In this document: in pieces, positions 9,712 through 17,573 of the stretch
How positions within the stretch are numbered: position 1 is the stretch's first letter
How the letters are laid out: each line of letters starts with the position of its first letter
Origin: a bacterium
GTDB taxonomy: Bacteria > Krumholzibacteriota > Krumholzibacteriia > JACNKJ01
DNA: 64,000 bases
Reading direction: 5' to 3'
NCBI GenBank assembly: GCA_024231955.1
Contig: JAAEPZ010000253.1
Coordinates: 186,001 to 250,000 of the forward strand
Notes under the pieces: model-generated
Databases searched by the model: none
What the model was told of the DNA's origin: nothing
The model's input: the letters and a program-made list of their open reading frames with translations, nothing else
Made by a program: the position numbers and the translations under genes

Positions 9712-10224
9712 TCAAAAGTTGCTCCCCAGGCCGACGTAACTGCCGTTGGAGGCCCGGACGATATCATCACGTCCCTTGGCCGAATTGAATGGCGGTGTGG
9801 TTTTCCCGTCCTCACCCATGCTGTAAAGGTCGAAGTCGCTGTTGACCGGCACCAGAAAATGATCCTTGCGCAATTTCCCCTTGCTCACCTTCTCGCCCTC
9901 GATCTTGAGATAGACATAGGGATTGTCCCAGGGATCCAGAAAATCGGCGCGACCGATGGCGGCCAGATCGATCGGCAAATCGTCATTACCGGCGCGGTAT
10001 GCTATGATCTCGACCTCCAGCAGGCGAACATCCTGCATCGCGCAGGCATTGCGGGTGTTATCGACATAGTGTGATGTCGCGGGTATCACTATAGCCATGA
10101 GCGTACCGATGATCAGGGCGACGATGCTCAACTCGATCAGAGTAAAGCCCTCGCCATGCCGGACACGATGGCGTCCCTCGCCGGACGGATGAGCACTCGC
10201 TGCGAATGTGTGATTGTGATCCAT
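9712..10224 (-). CDS. GspG-like type II pseudopilin
   Basis: A prepilin peptidase site lies at Gly26/Phe27 in GEGFTLIELS, with Glu at +5 and a hydrophobic stretch (IVALIIGTLMAIVIPA), the hallmark of type IV pilins and pseudopilins. Further on, LDPWDNPYVYLK matches the DPWGNPY motif of the GspG major pseudopilin family. The leader is unusually long (26 residues) and histidine-rich. No GspC-F assembly genes are nearby; the neighbours are a HAMP protein 8 bases upstream and an HD-GYP enzyme that overlaps or nearly abuts downstream. The ribosome site is weak, so translation may be coupled to the upstream gene. Confidence 0.88.
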   Translation of the reverse strand: MDHNHTFAASAHPSGEGRHRVRHGEGFTLIELSIVALIIGTLMAIVIPATSHYVDNTRNACAMQDVRLLEVEIIAYRAGNDDLPIDLAAIGRADFLDPWDNPYVYLKIEGEKVSKGKLRKDHFLVPVNSDFDLYSMGEDGKTTPPFNSAKGRDDIVRASNGSYVGLGSNF

Positions 10225-10232
10225 TGATTCAT

Positions 10233-10793
10233 CTATTCCAGTAGGCCGGCGTCATGCATCCTGATACGCAAACGATCCAGCGATGCGGCAAGGTCCTTGT
10301 ATTCGTCATGCTTCCGCAGCTTGACCGGCGGAATCTCCCTCCCCTCGGCGAGTAGATCGATACTGTTGCCGATCCGGACCATAGGCCCCGCTATGCGATG
10401 TGAGTTGAAAAGCGCCAGGACACCGGTCAGGAAAAGTCCGCAGGCCAGGATCGTGAAGATCAGGGCCTTAGTGCTGTTCCATTTCAGCAGAGTCTCCTCG
10501 TATCCGGCTTCCAGCATTGCCGTGAGCGCCGAAAGATCCTGATTGAGATGCTCGACAGAAGCGTCAGTTTCCTCCGTCCCCGCACTCTTTTCGAGAGAGG
10601 CGATCGTTTGCTGAATTTTGTAGATAGGCACCATCGGCCTCTCTTTGGCCGCCAACAGCACCTGTTCGCCGCTTGAGTAGATGAAGCCTATACAGAAAAG
10701 CCCCATCAGGAGCGCAGGCAGAGTACTGAAGGCGATGTACTTGCCCTGTGTGGAAGCATGGATGAAAAACTTCTTCCTTCTGATCCTGGCCAT
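10233..10793 (-). CDS. HAMP-domain membrane signalling protein
   Basis: I chose the ATG at 10793 (preceded by GAAAGGGGCGGAT) over the upstream frame, because the residues before it do not look coding. The 186-residue protein has a basic start (MARIRRKKFF), TM1 about 20-41, a short periplasmic loop, TM2 about 108-128, and a HAMP segment (SHRIAGPMVRIGNSIDLLAEG) near the end. There is no output domain. The layout resembles small HAMP proteins next to pilin genes in Deltaproteobacteria. It is the first gene of the pseudopilin/HD-GYP operon and probably passes a membrane signal to the HD-GYP protein (inference). Confidence 0.8.
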   Translation of the reverse strand: MARIRRKKFFIHASTQGKYIAFSTLPALLMGLFCIGFIYSSGEQVLLAAKERPMVPIYKIQQTIASLEKSAGTEETDASVEHLNQDLSALTAMLEAGYEETLLKWNSTKALIFTILACGLFLTGVLALFNSHRIAGPMVRIGNSIDLLAEGREIPPVKLRKHDEYKDLAASLDRLRIRMHDAGLLE

Positions 10794-10814
10794 ATCCGCC
10801 CCTTTCTCAAACTG

Positions 10815-10878
10815 CAGACCCGGTTCGCGGGTGACGCAAAGCCGGGAGGCTTCATATCTCCCGCAACGGCTGTTACCT
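10815..10878 (+). promoter_or_regulatory. Candidate c-di-GMP-I (GEMM) riboswitch-like element
   Basis: On the plus strand GCAGACC (10815-10821) is followed by a hairpin with arms ACCCG/CGGGT, then GACGCAAAGCC (10833-10843), which equals the conserved GEMM-I core. A second hairpin with arms GGGAG/CTCCC follows, then GGCTGTTACC, resembling the 3' closing strand. The 5' strand does not pair well with that 3' strand, so the P1 helix is doubtful. The element would lie about 165 bases upstream of the esterase-like gene at 11043 and antisense to the leader of the HAMP gene. A search with the Rfam c-di-GMP-I model would decide. Confidence 0.42.
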
Positions 10879-11042
10879 TTTAATCGGCAGGTACATGGGG
10901 TGGAGTGGAGCATTATTTCGCAATCCGGTGAGTGTAACCATTCGACCAATATGACGTCTTTCTTTGGCTCCCGTAATCTTACGACTACGAACCGGCTCAT
11001 CATCTCGCTTAATTATCAGTTTCAAACGCGAAAGGGTGCGCA

Positions 11043-12341
11043 TTGCGTCACTCCACTCGAATTCCGCTTCTCCTGACCCTGTTGCAGCTTCTCGCCTGTC
11101 GGACTGAGATCCCGCACAAAGAGGCCAAACTGGCCTGGTTGGATGAGAGTGTTATCCCCATCGTCTCCATCGATCCGACAGCTCCCCCGCCCGGGGAACT
11201 GGCCTGGTTGGAGAGCACGCTGGATGGTGTCGAGATTGTCGCTCTGGGTGAGCAGGGCCACGGCTGCGGTTCAACCTTCCTGGCCAAGACGCGTCTGATC
11301 AAATATCTCCACGAAGAGTGCGGCTTCGATGTCCTCGTATTCGAGGCCGGGTTGCTCGATTGTCGCCGCTCCTGGCGGGAGATCTCGTCAGGCAAGGATC
11401 CCCACGAAGCATTTCGCCGCGGCATCTTCGAGATCTGGGCCGACTGCGTGCAGGTCGCCGATCTCATCGACTATCTGGGCGAGCAGGCGCAGGGCCCCCA
11501 CCCTCTGGAGTTGGCGGGGTTCGATATCCAGATGACGGGGACAACCCTGTTCCGGGAACGCCTGGACGAGCTCAACGCGTTCCTGACCGACTGCCTCCCC
11601 GACTATCGCGCCGAGGATTATCCCGTCTTCCAGGAGATCATGCTGATGGGAGATGAGAGGAATCGTGGCAACAAACCTGACGAGGAGCGGCAGCAGGCCC
11701 TCTTCACCGAGCTGACTCGACTGCAGGAGCTGGTGGCGGCGAATACTCCGACAGCAACGGACGATCTGATCCGTGAGCGCGCACTGGACAACATCGGCAG
11801 CATCCTGGAGTTCTTCTGGAAAATCGATTTCAACGACATCGAGGCCGAGGTCGGCAATATCCGCGACCGGGAGATGGGGGCGAATCTGATCTGGCTCAAG
11901 GAGACGCTTTATCCAGACCGCAAGCTGATCCTCTGGGCGGCCAATTCCCACCTGTTCGCGAACCGTGACCAATTGAGATACCCCGACGAGATGATCCCCA
12001 TGGGACAGTATCTGCGGGACCGCTATGCCGAGCGGTTGTACGTGGTGGGAATCACCAGCCTGACCGGCGAGCGGGGCAGCCTGCATGGGGGCCCCTATCA
12101 CATCGGCCAGGCGAGCAACAAGAGTATCGAATATCTGCTCGGCGAGACGGGCTGCGATCTGGGATTCATCGATTTCCGCACCCTGCCCTGCGGCACCTGG
12201 CTTGACGACGGGTTCACCGCCCGTTTCCTCGGCCATTCGAATCGGCGGGGCCGCTGGACCGAAATGATGGACGGCATGCTGTACATCAGGGAGATGGAAC
12301 CCCGGCGGGGCCGCGACCTGCCCGACAAAGAGGAGGAGTGA
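11043..12341 (+). CDS. Erythromycin-esterase-like lipoprotein
   Basis: The TTG start at 11043 follows GAAAGGGTGCGCA. The N-terminus is a lipoprotein signal with lipobox LLAC (Cys19), so the protein should be membrane-anchored, whereas resistance-type Ere enzymes are cytosolic. Family motifs are present: LGEQGHGCGST (Glu70, His73), VFEAG (Glu101) and a C-terminal MGQYLRDRY region. Where the family usually has WAHNxH this protein reads WAANSH (298-303), so one conserved His is Ala. Activity on macrolides is therefore uncertain. The stop overlaps the start of an ABC ATPase gene, giving a three-gene coupled operon. Confidence 0.82.
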   Translation: MRHSTRIPLLLTLLQLLACRTEIPHKEAKLAWLDESVIPIVSIDPTAPPPGELAWLESTLDGVEIVALGEQGHGCGSTFLAKTRLIKYLHEECGFDVLVFEAGLLDCRRSWREISSGKDPHEAFRRGIFEIWADCVQVADLIDYLGEQAQGPHPLELAGFDIQMTGTTLFRERLDELNAFLTDCLPDYRAEDYPVFQEIMLMGDERNRGNKPDEERQQALFTELTRLQELVAANTPTATDDLIRERALDNIGSILEFFWKIDFNDIEAEVGNIRDREMGANLIWLKETLYPDRKLILWAANSHLFANRDQLRYPDEMIPMGQYLRDRYAERLYVVGITSLTGERGSLHGGPYHIGQASNKSIEYLLGETGCDLGFIDFRTLPCGTWLDDGFTARFLGHSNRRGRWTEMMDGMLYIREMEPRRGRDLPDKEEE

Positions 12342-13261
12342 GCTTGTCACCCAACCTGATCGAAACCAATGCACTCGACTTCCGCTTCGGCGCCCATCAG
12401 GTACTCACCGACCTGAGCATACAGGTGCCGACCGGGGCTATCTACGGTTTTCTGGGACCCAACGGCGCGGGGAAATCCACTACGATTCGCGCCCTGATGG
12501 GCCTATACAAGACTCCCCGGGGCAGTATCACTCTGTTCGGCCGGGACCTCCGCTCCGAGCGGGAGGCGGTATTGCAAAGGATCGGAGCGCTTGTGGAGTC
12601 CCCCTCCCTATACGAGCATCTGAGCGGCCGGGATAACCTGGAGATTACACGGCGCATGCGCGGCTTGCGCAAGGAGCTCGTCACGGAGATGTTGAAAGTT
12701 GTCGGGCTTGAGAGGGACGCTCCCAGGAAAGCTGGCACCTACTCAACCGGAATGCGGCAGCGATTGGGGCTGGCCCAGGCGCTGCTGGCGGAACCGGATC
12801 TGCTGGTACTCGACGAACCCGCCAACGGTCTCGATCCCCAGGGGATGCGGGAATTGCGCGAGCTGCTGCTCGGACTCAATAGGGAACGGGGGATCACGAT
12901 CTTCATCTCGAGCCATATTCTCAGCGAGATCGAAAAGACCGCGACCCACGTCGGCATCATCGACCGTGGTCGCCTGCTCTTCCAGGGCAGTCTGGGTGAG
13001 CTCAAGGATATCAGCCTCTCGTCGGTGCGGATCGAGACGCGGGATGCGGCTGCGGTCAGCGCCATACTGGGCAAGGAGGGCTTCACGGCCAGGAGTCTGG
13101 GTGGAGACGCCCTGGCGCTGACGGTGAAGAATCGCGATGAGATCACCGGCGCGATTCGGGTCATGATCGAACATGAGCAACCGGTCTACGAGGTCAACTC
13201 GTCCCAGAAGAGCCTGGAAGATCTCTTCCTCAACATGACGGACATGGGAGGTGCGGCATGA
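12338..13261 (+). CDS. ABC transporter ATP-binding protein (bacitracin/lantibiotic-immunity type)
   Basis: A GTG start overlaps the upstream stop by 4 bases and is preceded by GAGGAG. The 307-residue product has Walker A GPNGAGKSTT, signature YSTGMRQRLGLAQ, Walker B LLVLDEPANGLDP and an accessory C-terminal region of about 90 residues, the layout of BcrA/CcmA-like ATPases. It should energise the permease encoded directly downstream (another 4-base overlap). Substrate is unknown; relatives export peptide antibiotics or serve lipoprotein or gliding-related ABC-2 systems. Confidence 0.93.
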   Translation: MSLSPNLIETNALDFRFGAHQVLTDLSIQVPTGAIYGFLGPNGAGKSTTIRALMGLYKTPRGSITLFGRDLRSEREAVLQRIGALVESPSLYEHLSGRDNLEITRRMRGLRKELVTEMLKVVGLERDAPRKAGTYSTGMRQRLGLAQALLAEPDLLVLDEPANGLDPQGMRELRELLLGLNRERGITIFISSHILSEIEKTATHVGIIDRGRLLFQGSLGELKDISLSSVRIETRDAAAVSAILGKEGFTARSLGGDALALTVKNRDEITGAIRVMIEHEQPVYEVNSSQKSLEDLFLNMTDMGGAA

Positions 13262-14034
13262 CCAAGGTCCTCACCCCCCTGTGTCGCTCGTTCGGCGCCG
13301 AGGTGTTGAAGCTGAAAGGCACCCTGGCTCTCTGGGGTACGCTCCTGGGTCCGCTGTTTCTCGCAGGCATGAACTTTCTGATCTACTTCATCCACGAGGA
13401 GCTGCTAATCGAGGGGGGCGGTAACCCCTGGGCGGTGCTGTTCGGCAACACCTTCAACATCTGGGCGATGATGTTCCTCCCCCTGCTGATGACGGTGATC
13501 GTATACCTCGTCTGCAACGTCGAGCACCGGGCGAGCGCCTGGAAACATGTCTACGCGCTGCCCCTTCCCCGCTGGAGCGTCTACATCACGAAGTATCTGA
13601 TCCTGGTCTTCCTGCTCTTTCTCGCCAACGGCACGCTCGTTCTGCTGCAATACCTGACGGCATTCCTCCTCTGGAAGATCTATCCGGCGATCGCCTTTGC
13701 GGATTTCGCCTATGACGCGCTGATCATGATGAGCTTCCTCAAGGTGACGCTGGCATCCCTGGGCATGCTCACGATTCAGTTCGTGATCAGTATCAACGTG
13801 CGCAACTTCGTCCTCCCCCTGGGGCTGGGCATCTTCAGTATCATCGCCTCACTGTTCCTCATGCGCTGGGAACACATTGACCTGTTCCCATACGCTTACG
13901 CCTTCTTTGCCGGTCAGGATTTCAGCGCCGAGGAGATGGCGCTCTTCACTCAGCCCGTGCTGCTTGGCCTGGCGGTTAGTACCGTGTTGCTGCTGATCGG
14001 AACGACAATCAACAGTCGTCGCGATATCAGGTAG
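13258..14034 (+). CDS. ABC-2 type permease
   Basis: This 258-residue protein has about six hydrophobic segments (for example AMMFLPLLMTVIVYLV, YLILVFLLFLANGTLVLL, PVLLGLAVSTVLLLIG) and matches the size of lantibiotic-immunity type ABC-2 permeases (MutG/EpiG-like). Its ATG overlaps the ATPase stop by 4 bases. With the ATPase at 12338 it should form the full exporter as a dimer of each subunit. No sequence motif reveals the substrate. Confidence 0.9.
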   Translation: MTKVLTPLCRSFGAEVLKLKGTLALWGTLLGPLFLAGMNFLIYFIHEELLIEGGGNPWAVLFGNTFNIWAMMFLPLLMTVIVYLVCNVEHRASAWKHVYALPLPRWSVYITKYLILVFLLFLANGTLVLLQYLTAFLLWKIYPAIAFADFAYDALIMMSFLKVTLASLGMLTIQFVISINVRNFVLPLGLGIFSIIASLFLMRWEHIDLFPYAYAFFAGQDFSAEEMALFTQPVLLGLAVSTVLLLIGTTINSRRDIR

Positions 14035-14043
14035 CAGGGAATT

Positions 14044-14072
14044 CCGGGCTCCGGTCGTCAAACCGGGGCCCG
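14044..14072 (+). terminator. Hairpin downstream of the ABC operon
   Basis: CCGGGCTCCGGT (14044-14055) pairs with ACCGGGGCCCG (14062-14072) with one mismatch, 10 bases after the permease stop. There is no T run, so it may be a weak or Rho-assisted terminator. The rest of 14035-14335 holds only the promoter below and the leader. Confidence 0.5.
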
Positions 14073-14144
14073 CACCCGCCGGAATCGAGTTGATGGGCAG
14101 GGATCTCTCGGAGCAGGGGTCCCGCATCGATGATTTTGTGTTTT

Positions 14145-14172
14145 TTGACATTACAACGAAACCAAGTACGAT
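14145..14172 (+). promoter_or_regulatory. Sigma-70-like promoter for the repeat-protein gene
   Basis: TTGACA (14145-14150) and TACGAT (14167-14172) are separated by 16 bases in an AT-richer stretch, about 165 bases upstream of the ATG at 14336. The -35 is a perfect consensus; the -10 matches four of six positions. Confidence 0.5.
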
Positions 14173-14335
14173 CAGGCACGTCTCCATTCATGTTATCCCG
14201 GTTTTGCAGCGATAAATTTCCGGTTTGCATCAAACCGGCGTTCGGAATACCATGATGAAGCCTGTATTTCAATCAGTCGGATGTGGTGAAGATCCTGATC
14301 CGGCAGTCCTCTCCCGAATTAAAGGAAGTAAGGCC

Positions 14336-15292
14336 ATGAACTGGAAAATAGCGTTAATGGCGGCTCTGCTCGGGCTGATCTGGATCGCTCCCGCCCTCGC
14401 CGAAACCATAGTCAGCATAGACAGGATCAGGGAAAATGATCTGGAGATGGTCGGATTCGATCTCCCGCGGGACGCGGACGTCAAGATCGAAGCGGTCGGA
14501 CTCAGGGGCATTCCCAGCAGAAGGCTTTACGTCTACGCCTGGCTGATTGATCATGAAACCCGCAAGCCCATCTGGGTGATGAAGAGTTCGGGATGTGAAC
14601 GCTATGAAAATAGCCGCACACTCCGCCTGGCCCAAAAAGAGATGCAACTGCCCAAAGGTCAGTATGAGCTCTACCTCTACGCCGGAGACAACGCGAGTTT
14701 CAATATCGACGATCTCAACATGGGTGTCAGCCGAACACTCCATCGGGTGTTCGGAACCAACGACAAGGGCTCACGCCGCAACCGGAGCAAGATCAGGGAC
14801 TGCTACGTCAAGATAGAGGCCGCTGGCCTGGCCCAAGACGATATTGCCGAGGTCAAGATCGACGGCGCCATCCGCAACGCTTTCGTCCAGTTCAACCGGG
14901 TCCGTGACGACAAGGTGCTGAGTCAGGCTTTCGAGCTCACGGACAACATGTCACTCAGGCTCTATGCTTTCGCCGAGATTCCCGACAGAGGAGAACCTGC
15001 GGTTGACGCCGGCTGGATCATCAATACGGAAACACGCGAGAGGGTCTGGGAGATGACCTGGCGCAATACGAAGCCCGCCGGGGGGGGGGAAGAAGAACCG
15101 CAAGTTCAACCACGATATCGAGCTGGACAAGGGCAAGTACGTCGTCTATTACGCCACCGACGACTCTCACTCATGGGCGGGATTCAATACCGCGCCCCCT
15201 CTGGATCCGTCAAACTGGGGCTTGAGCCTGCTGCCCGCCAAGGGTACCGATGCGTCGGATTTCAGACTGCTGGAGGCGATCAAGGAGAGTGA
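14336..15292 (+). CDS. Exported VWEMT-repeat protein, N-terminal part (frameshifted)
   Basis: The ATG at 14336 follows AAAGGAAGTAAGG and starts a signal peptide (MNWKIALMAALLGL...ALAE). After it come one divergent repeat (about 22-150) and the first half of a canonical repeat whose signature is GWI...VWEMT.RNT..AGG. At a run of ten Gs (15080-15089) the frame shifts; the residues after it up to 15292 are nonsense relative to the family. Removing one G joins this frame to the one that runs to 16082, restores AGGGKKNRKF exactly where other copies read AGG..KNR.F, and yields one 581-residue protein with four repeats. I know no named family for the repeat. Confidence 0.82.
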   Translation: MNWKIALMAALLGLIWIAPALAETIVSIDRIRENDLEMVGFDLPRDADVKIEAVGLRGIPSRRLYVYAWLIDHETRKPIWVMKSSGCERYENSRTLRLAQKEMQLPKGQYELYLYAGDNASFNIDDLNMGVSRTLHRVFGTNDKGSRRNRSKIRDCYVKIEAAGLAQDDIAEVKIDGAIRNAFVQFNRVRDDKVLSQAFELTDNMSLRLYAFAEIPDRGEPAVDAGWIINTETRERVWEMTWRNTKPAGGGEEEPQVQPRYRAGQGQVRRLLRHRRLSLMGGIQYRAPSGSVKLGLEPAARQGYRCVGFQTAGGDQGE

Positions 15293-16082
15293 GTCCCTGA
15301 TCGACATCACCCGCGTTCGAGATGATGACTATCATGAGAAGTCCTTCAAGCTCACCAAACCCGGCACCGTTCAGATATTGGCTATCGGCGAATACAGCAA
15401 AAGCGACAGGCAGTTCGTGGATTCAGGCTGGATCACGGATCTGGATTCGGGTCGCAAGGTCTGGGAGATGACCAAGCGCAATACGCAGCATGCCGGTGGC
15501 GATGAGAAGAATCGCATGTTTGACGGTCTGGTCGACCTCCCCGAGGGCAGTTACCAGGTCTGCTACAGCTCCGATGATTCCCACGCTTATCGCTCCTGGA
15601 ATACTGCCGCCCCCTTCCAGCCCAAGAGCTGGGGCCTGACGATCATCCCCGGTCCCGATTTCGACAAGGGGAGCTTCAGCCTGTTGACGGGGGATATGGC
15701 CGTACAATCCCCAAACTGTCTGGTTCAGATCGTCCGGGTGCGCAATCGTGAGCATCAGCGGGATACGTTCGTCCTCGATACTGAAACCGAAATCCACATA
15801 TATGCCATCGGCGAATGGGACGAGATCTACGACGAGTTCGCGGATTACGGCTGGATCGAGGACAGCCGCGGTCATACGGTGTGGGAGATGACGAGGCGCA
15901 ACACCCGTTTCGCCGGCGGCGCCCGGAAGAACAGGCGTTTCGACGACTCGCTGGTTCTCGAAGCCGGCGAGTACGAGGTTCATTTCCGGACCGATGACTC
16001 CCACGCCTTCAATCAGTGGAACGCCGAGCGTCCCAGGGATCCCCGCAACTGGGGCATCACCATCAGGACCGCGGACAACTAG
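15090..16082 (+). CDS. VWEMT-repeat protein, C-terminal part (continuation after frameshift)
   Basis: This is the downstream portion of the gene starting at 14336. The frame is coding from just after the G run; the first in-frame start usable alone is a TTG at 15222. It completes repeat 2 and holds repeats 3 and 4. Each repeat opens with a strand like IVRVR, continues with an acidic IYAIGEW segment, the GWI.D....VWEMT.RNT motif, AGG..KNR.FD, and closes with TDDSHAFNQWN then NWGITI. The pattern suggests a beta-sandwich carbohydrate- or surface-binding domain (inference only). A perfect 15-bp hairpin follows the stop. Confidence 0.82.
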   Translation, partial: KKNRKFNHDIELDKGKYVVYYATDDSHSWAGFNTAPPLDPSNWGLSLLPAKGTDASDFRLLEAIKESESLIDITRVRDDDYHEKSFKLTKPGTVQILAIGEYSKSDRQFVDSGWITDLDSGRKVWEMTKRNTQHAGGDEKNRMFDGLVDLPEGSYQVCYSSDDSHAYRSWNTAAPFQPKSWGLTIIPGPDFDKGSFSLLTGDMAVQSPNCLVQIVRVRNREHQRDTFVLDTETEIHIYAIGEWDEIYDEFADYGWIEDSRGHTVWEMTRRNTRFAGGARKNRRFDDSLVLEAGEYEVHFRTDDSHAFNQWNAERPRDPRNWGITIRTADN

Positions 16083-16110
16083 AACAGTTCGGGCCATTGC
16101 CTGGATCACA

Positions 16111-16144
16111 ATAGAGGGGAGCAGGATCACCTGCTCCCCTCTAT
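16111..16144. terminator. Perfect 15-bp hairpin terminator between convergent genes
   Basis: ATAGAGGGGAGCAGG (16111-16125) and CCTGCTCCCCTCTAT (16130-16144) are exact inverse complements around a 4-base loop. It can serve the repeat-protein gene and the convergent aspartic protease gene. There is no long T run. Confidence 0.75.
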
Positions 16145-16196
16145 CTCAATCCGCCTGTTCCGCGGGTATGCCATCTTCAGGGTTCGCTGAGCTCCT

Positions 16197-17573
16197 CTAT
16201 TCACTCCCCAGCAGCGGTCGCACTTCGAATCTTCCGGCGGTGGCGTCGATCAGCATGAGCCCACCAGCTGCGACATCGATGCCCAGCACACCGTCGGAGC
16301 TGAACCACTCCAGCCGCCCCTCGGCATTCCTGTTCCTCCCATCACCGGGATGCACACCAAGCGATGGGAAGATATATCGATAGTTGCCGAGATGGAGGGC
16401 GACATCGGGTGCCCGCCCCGCAACCAGCATTTCGGCTCCACCGGCGCCCAACGTATAGACCTGCCCCGGTTCGGAAACGTCGAGCTGCACCTTGTTCAGG
16501 ATATCCTCATGCAGCGATGTCATGTTGGCCCCCGTGTCGAGGAAGAACCAGAGCTCCTGCCCCCCGTCAGCCAGGCCGCGCACCAGCGGCTGCGAATCCC
16601 CGGCCCATCTCAGTGACCGCTCCCTCTGCGGCAGTGGCGCTCCCGGTCGGCTGATCCGAACGAGGCTCCGCTCATAGTCCAGCTCCAGACACATATGGCG
16701 GATCGCATTCCAACCTATGATGCCATCTATACTGATGATCGTCATGTAGAGCACCTTGAACTCCAGCGTCTCGGATGCGACGCAGTAGGCCCGGTGATTA
16801 TCCAGAACGAGATCTCCGATCCTCAACTCGGGCAGGGCGATCGGGGCGGCGCTCACTCTGTTCGTCGTGGAGGTGCCGATCTGAGGCAGGTTCCGTTGCG
16901 GCACCTCCAACCCGATCTCCAGAGCGAGATCCGAGGTGATCACACTCATGTCGGCACCCGTATCGATAATGAATTGCTTCCGAGCGCCGTTGATGGTAAC
17001 CGCGATCAATGCGTGACCGGCAATGTTCGTCTCCATCGCCAACTCCACGGGCTCGATCGGCCACATCCAGGTCTCGGGCGGCGACCGGTTGAACCCGGTT
17101 GCCAGGGAGCGACCTGTCGGTGAAGCGACCTGGCTGGTATCCCCGGCAGCCATCGCTGCGGAATCGGGCCCGATGGCGAGGAAGTCGTCCCAGCGATTCT
17201 GGGCGATGCAGGTGTGGAGCAGCAGATCACGGGCTCTGAGCCTGAGATACTCCTCCCCGGCCGAGGTGGCCAGATCGGATGCAACGGCCGCGGCCGCTTC
17301 GTAATCCTGCGCCAGGAAATCGGACAGCGCCTGCGCGAAACGATCCCTCTCGCCACCCGGAGGACGATCCTCCCCGGCATAGGTGAGATCCATGGTGAAG
17401 ACCGCCTCCCAGAAATCCTCGTGATGCACGGATGCCGGCGGCGGTAGGGTGCTGACCGAAGTGATGGCGAGATCGGTATTGACCAGGGTGATATCGACGA
17501 AGGGGAGGAAAATCAGGCTCAGCAGGATCAGACCGAGGGGGATGATCCAGATCAGATGAAGTTTGTTCATCAA
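16197..17573 (-). CDS. Membrane-anchored protein with two retropepsin-like aspartic protease domains
   Basis: The start at 17573 follows AGGAGTCTGTTG. An N-terminal helix (LIWIIPLGLILLSLIFLPF) anchors it, and residues about 50-150 look helical and TPR-like. Two successive aspartic-protease half-folds follow: FIIDTGADMSV (Asp204) with psi-motif GIIGWNA near 285, and FFLDTGANMTS (Asp346) with GVLGIDV near 430. A pepsin-like active site needs two such lobes, so both catalytic Asp could come from one chain. Relatives with the same DTGA signatures are annotated as clan AA or retroviral-type aspartyl proteases. Substrate unknown. Confidence 0.86.
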   Translation of the reverse strand: MMNKLHLIWIIPLGLILLSLIFLPFVDITLVNTDLAITSVSTLPPPASVHHEDFWEAVFTMDLTYAGEDRPPGGERDRFAQALSDFLAQDYEAAAAVASDLATSAGEEYLRLRARDLLLHTCIAQNRWDDFLAIGPDSAAMAAGDTSQVASPTGRSLATGFNRSPPETWMWPIEPVELAMETNIAGHALIAVTINGARKQFIIDTGADMSVITSDLALEIGLEVPQRNLPQIGTSTTNRVSAAPIALPELRIGDLVLDNHRAYCVASETLEFKVLYMTIISIDGIIGWNAIRHMCLELDYERSLVRISRPGAPLPQRERSLRWAGDSQPLVRGLADGGQELWFFLDTGANMTSLHEDILNKVQLDVSEPGQVYTLGAGGAEMLVAGRAPDVALHLGNYRYIFPSLGVHPGDGRNRNAEGRLEWFSSDGVLGIDVAAGGLMLIDATAGRFEVRPLLGSE

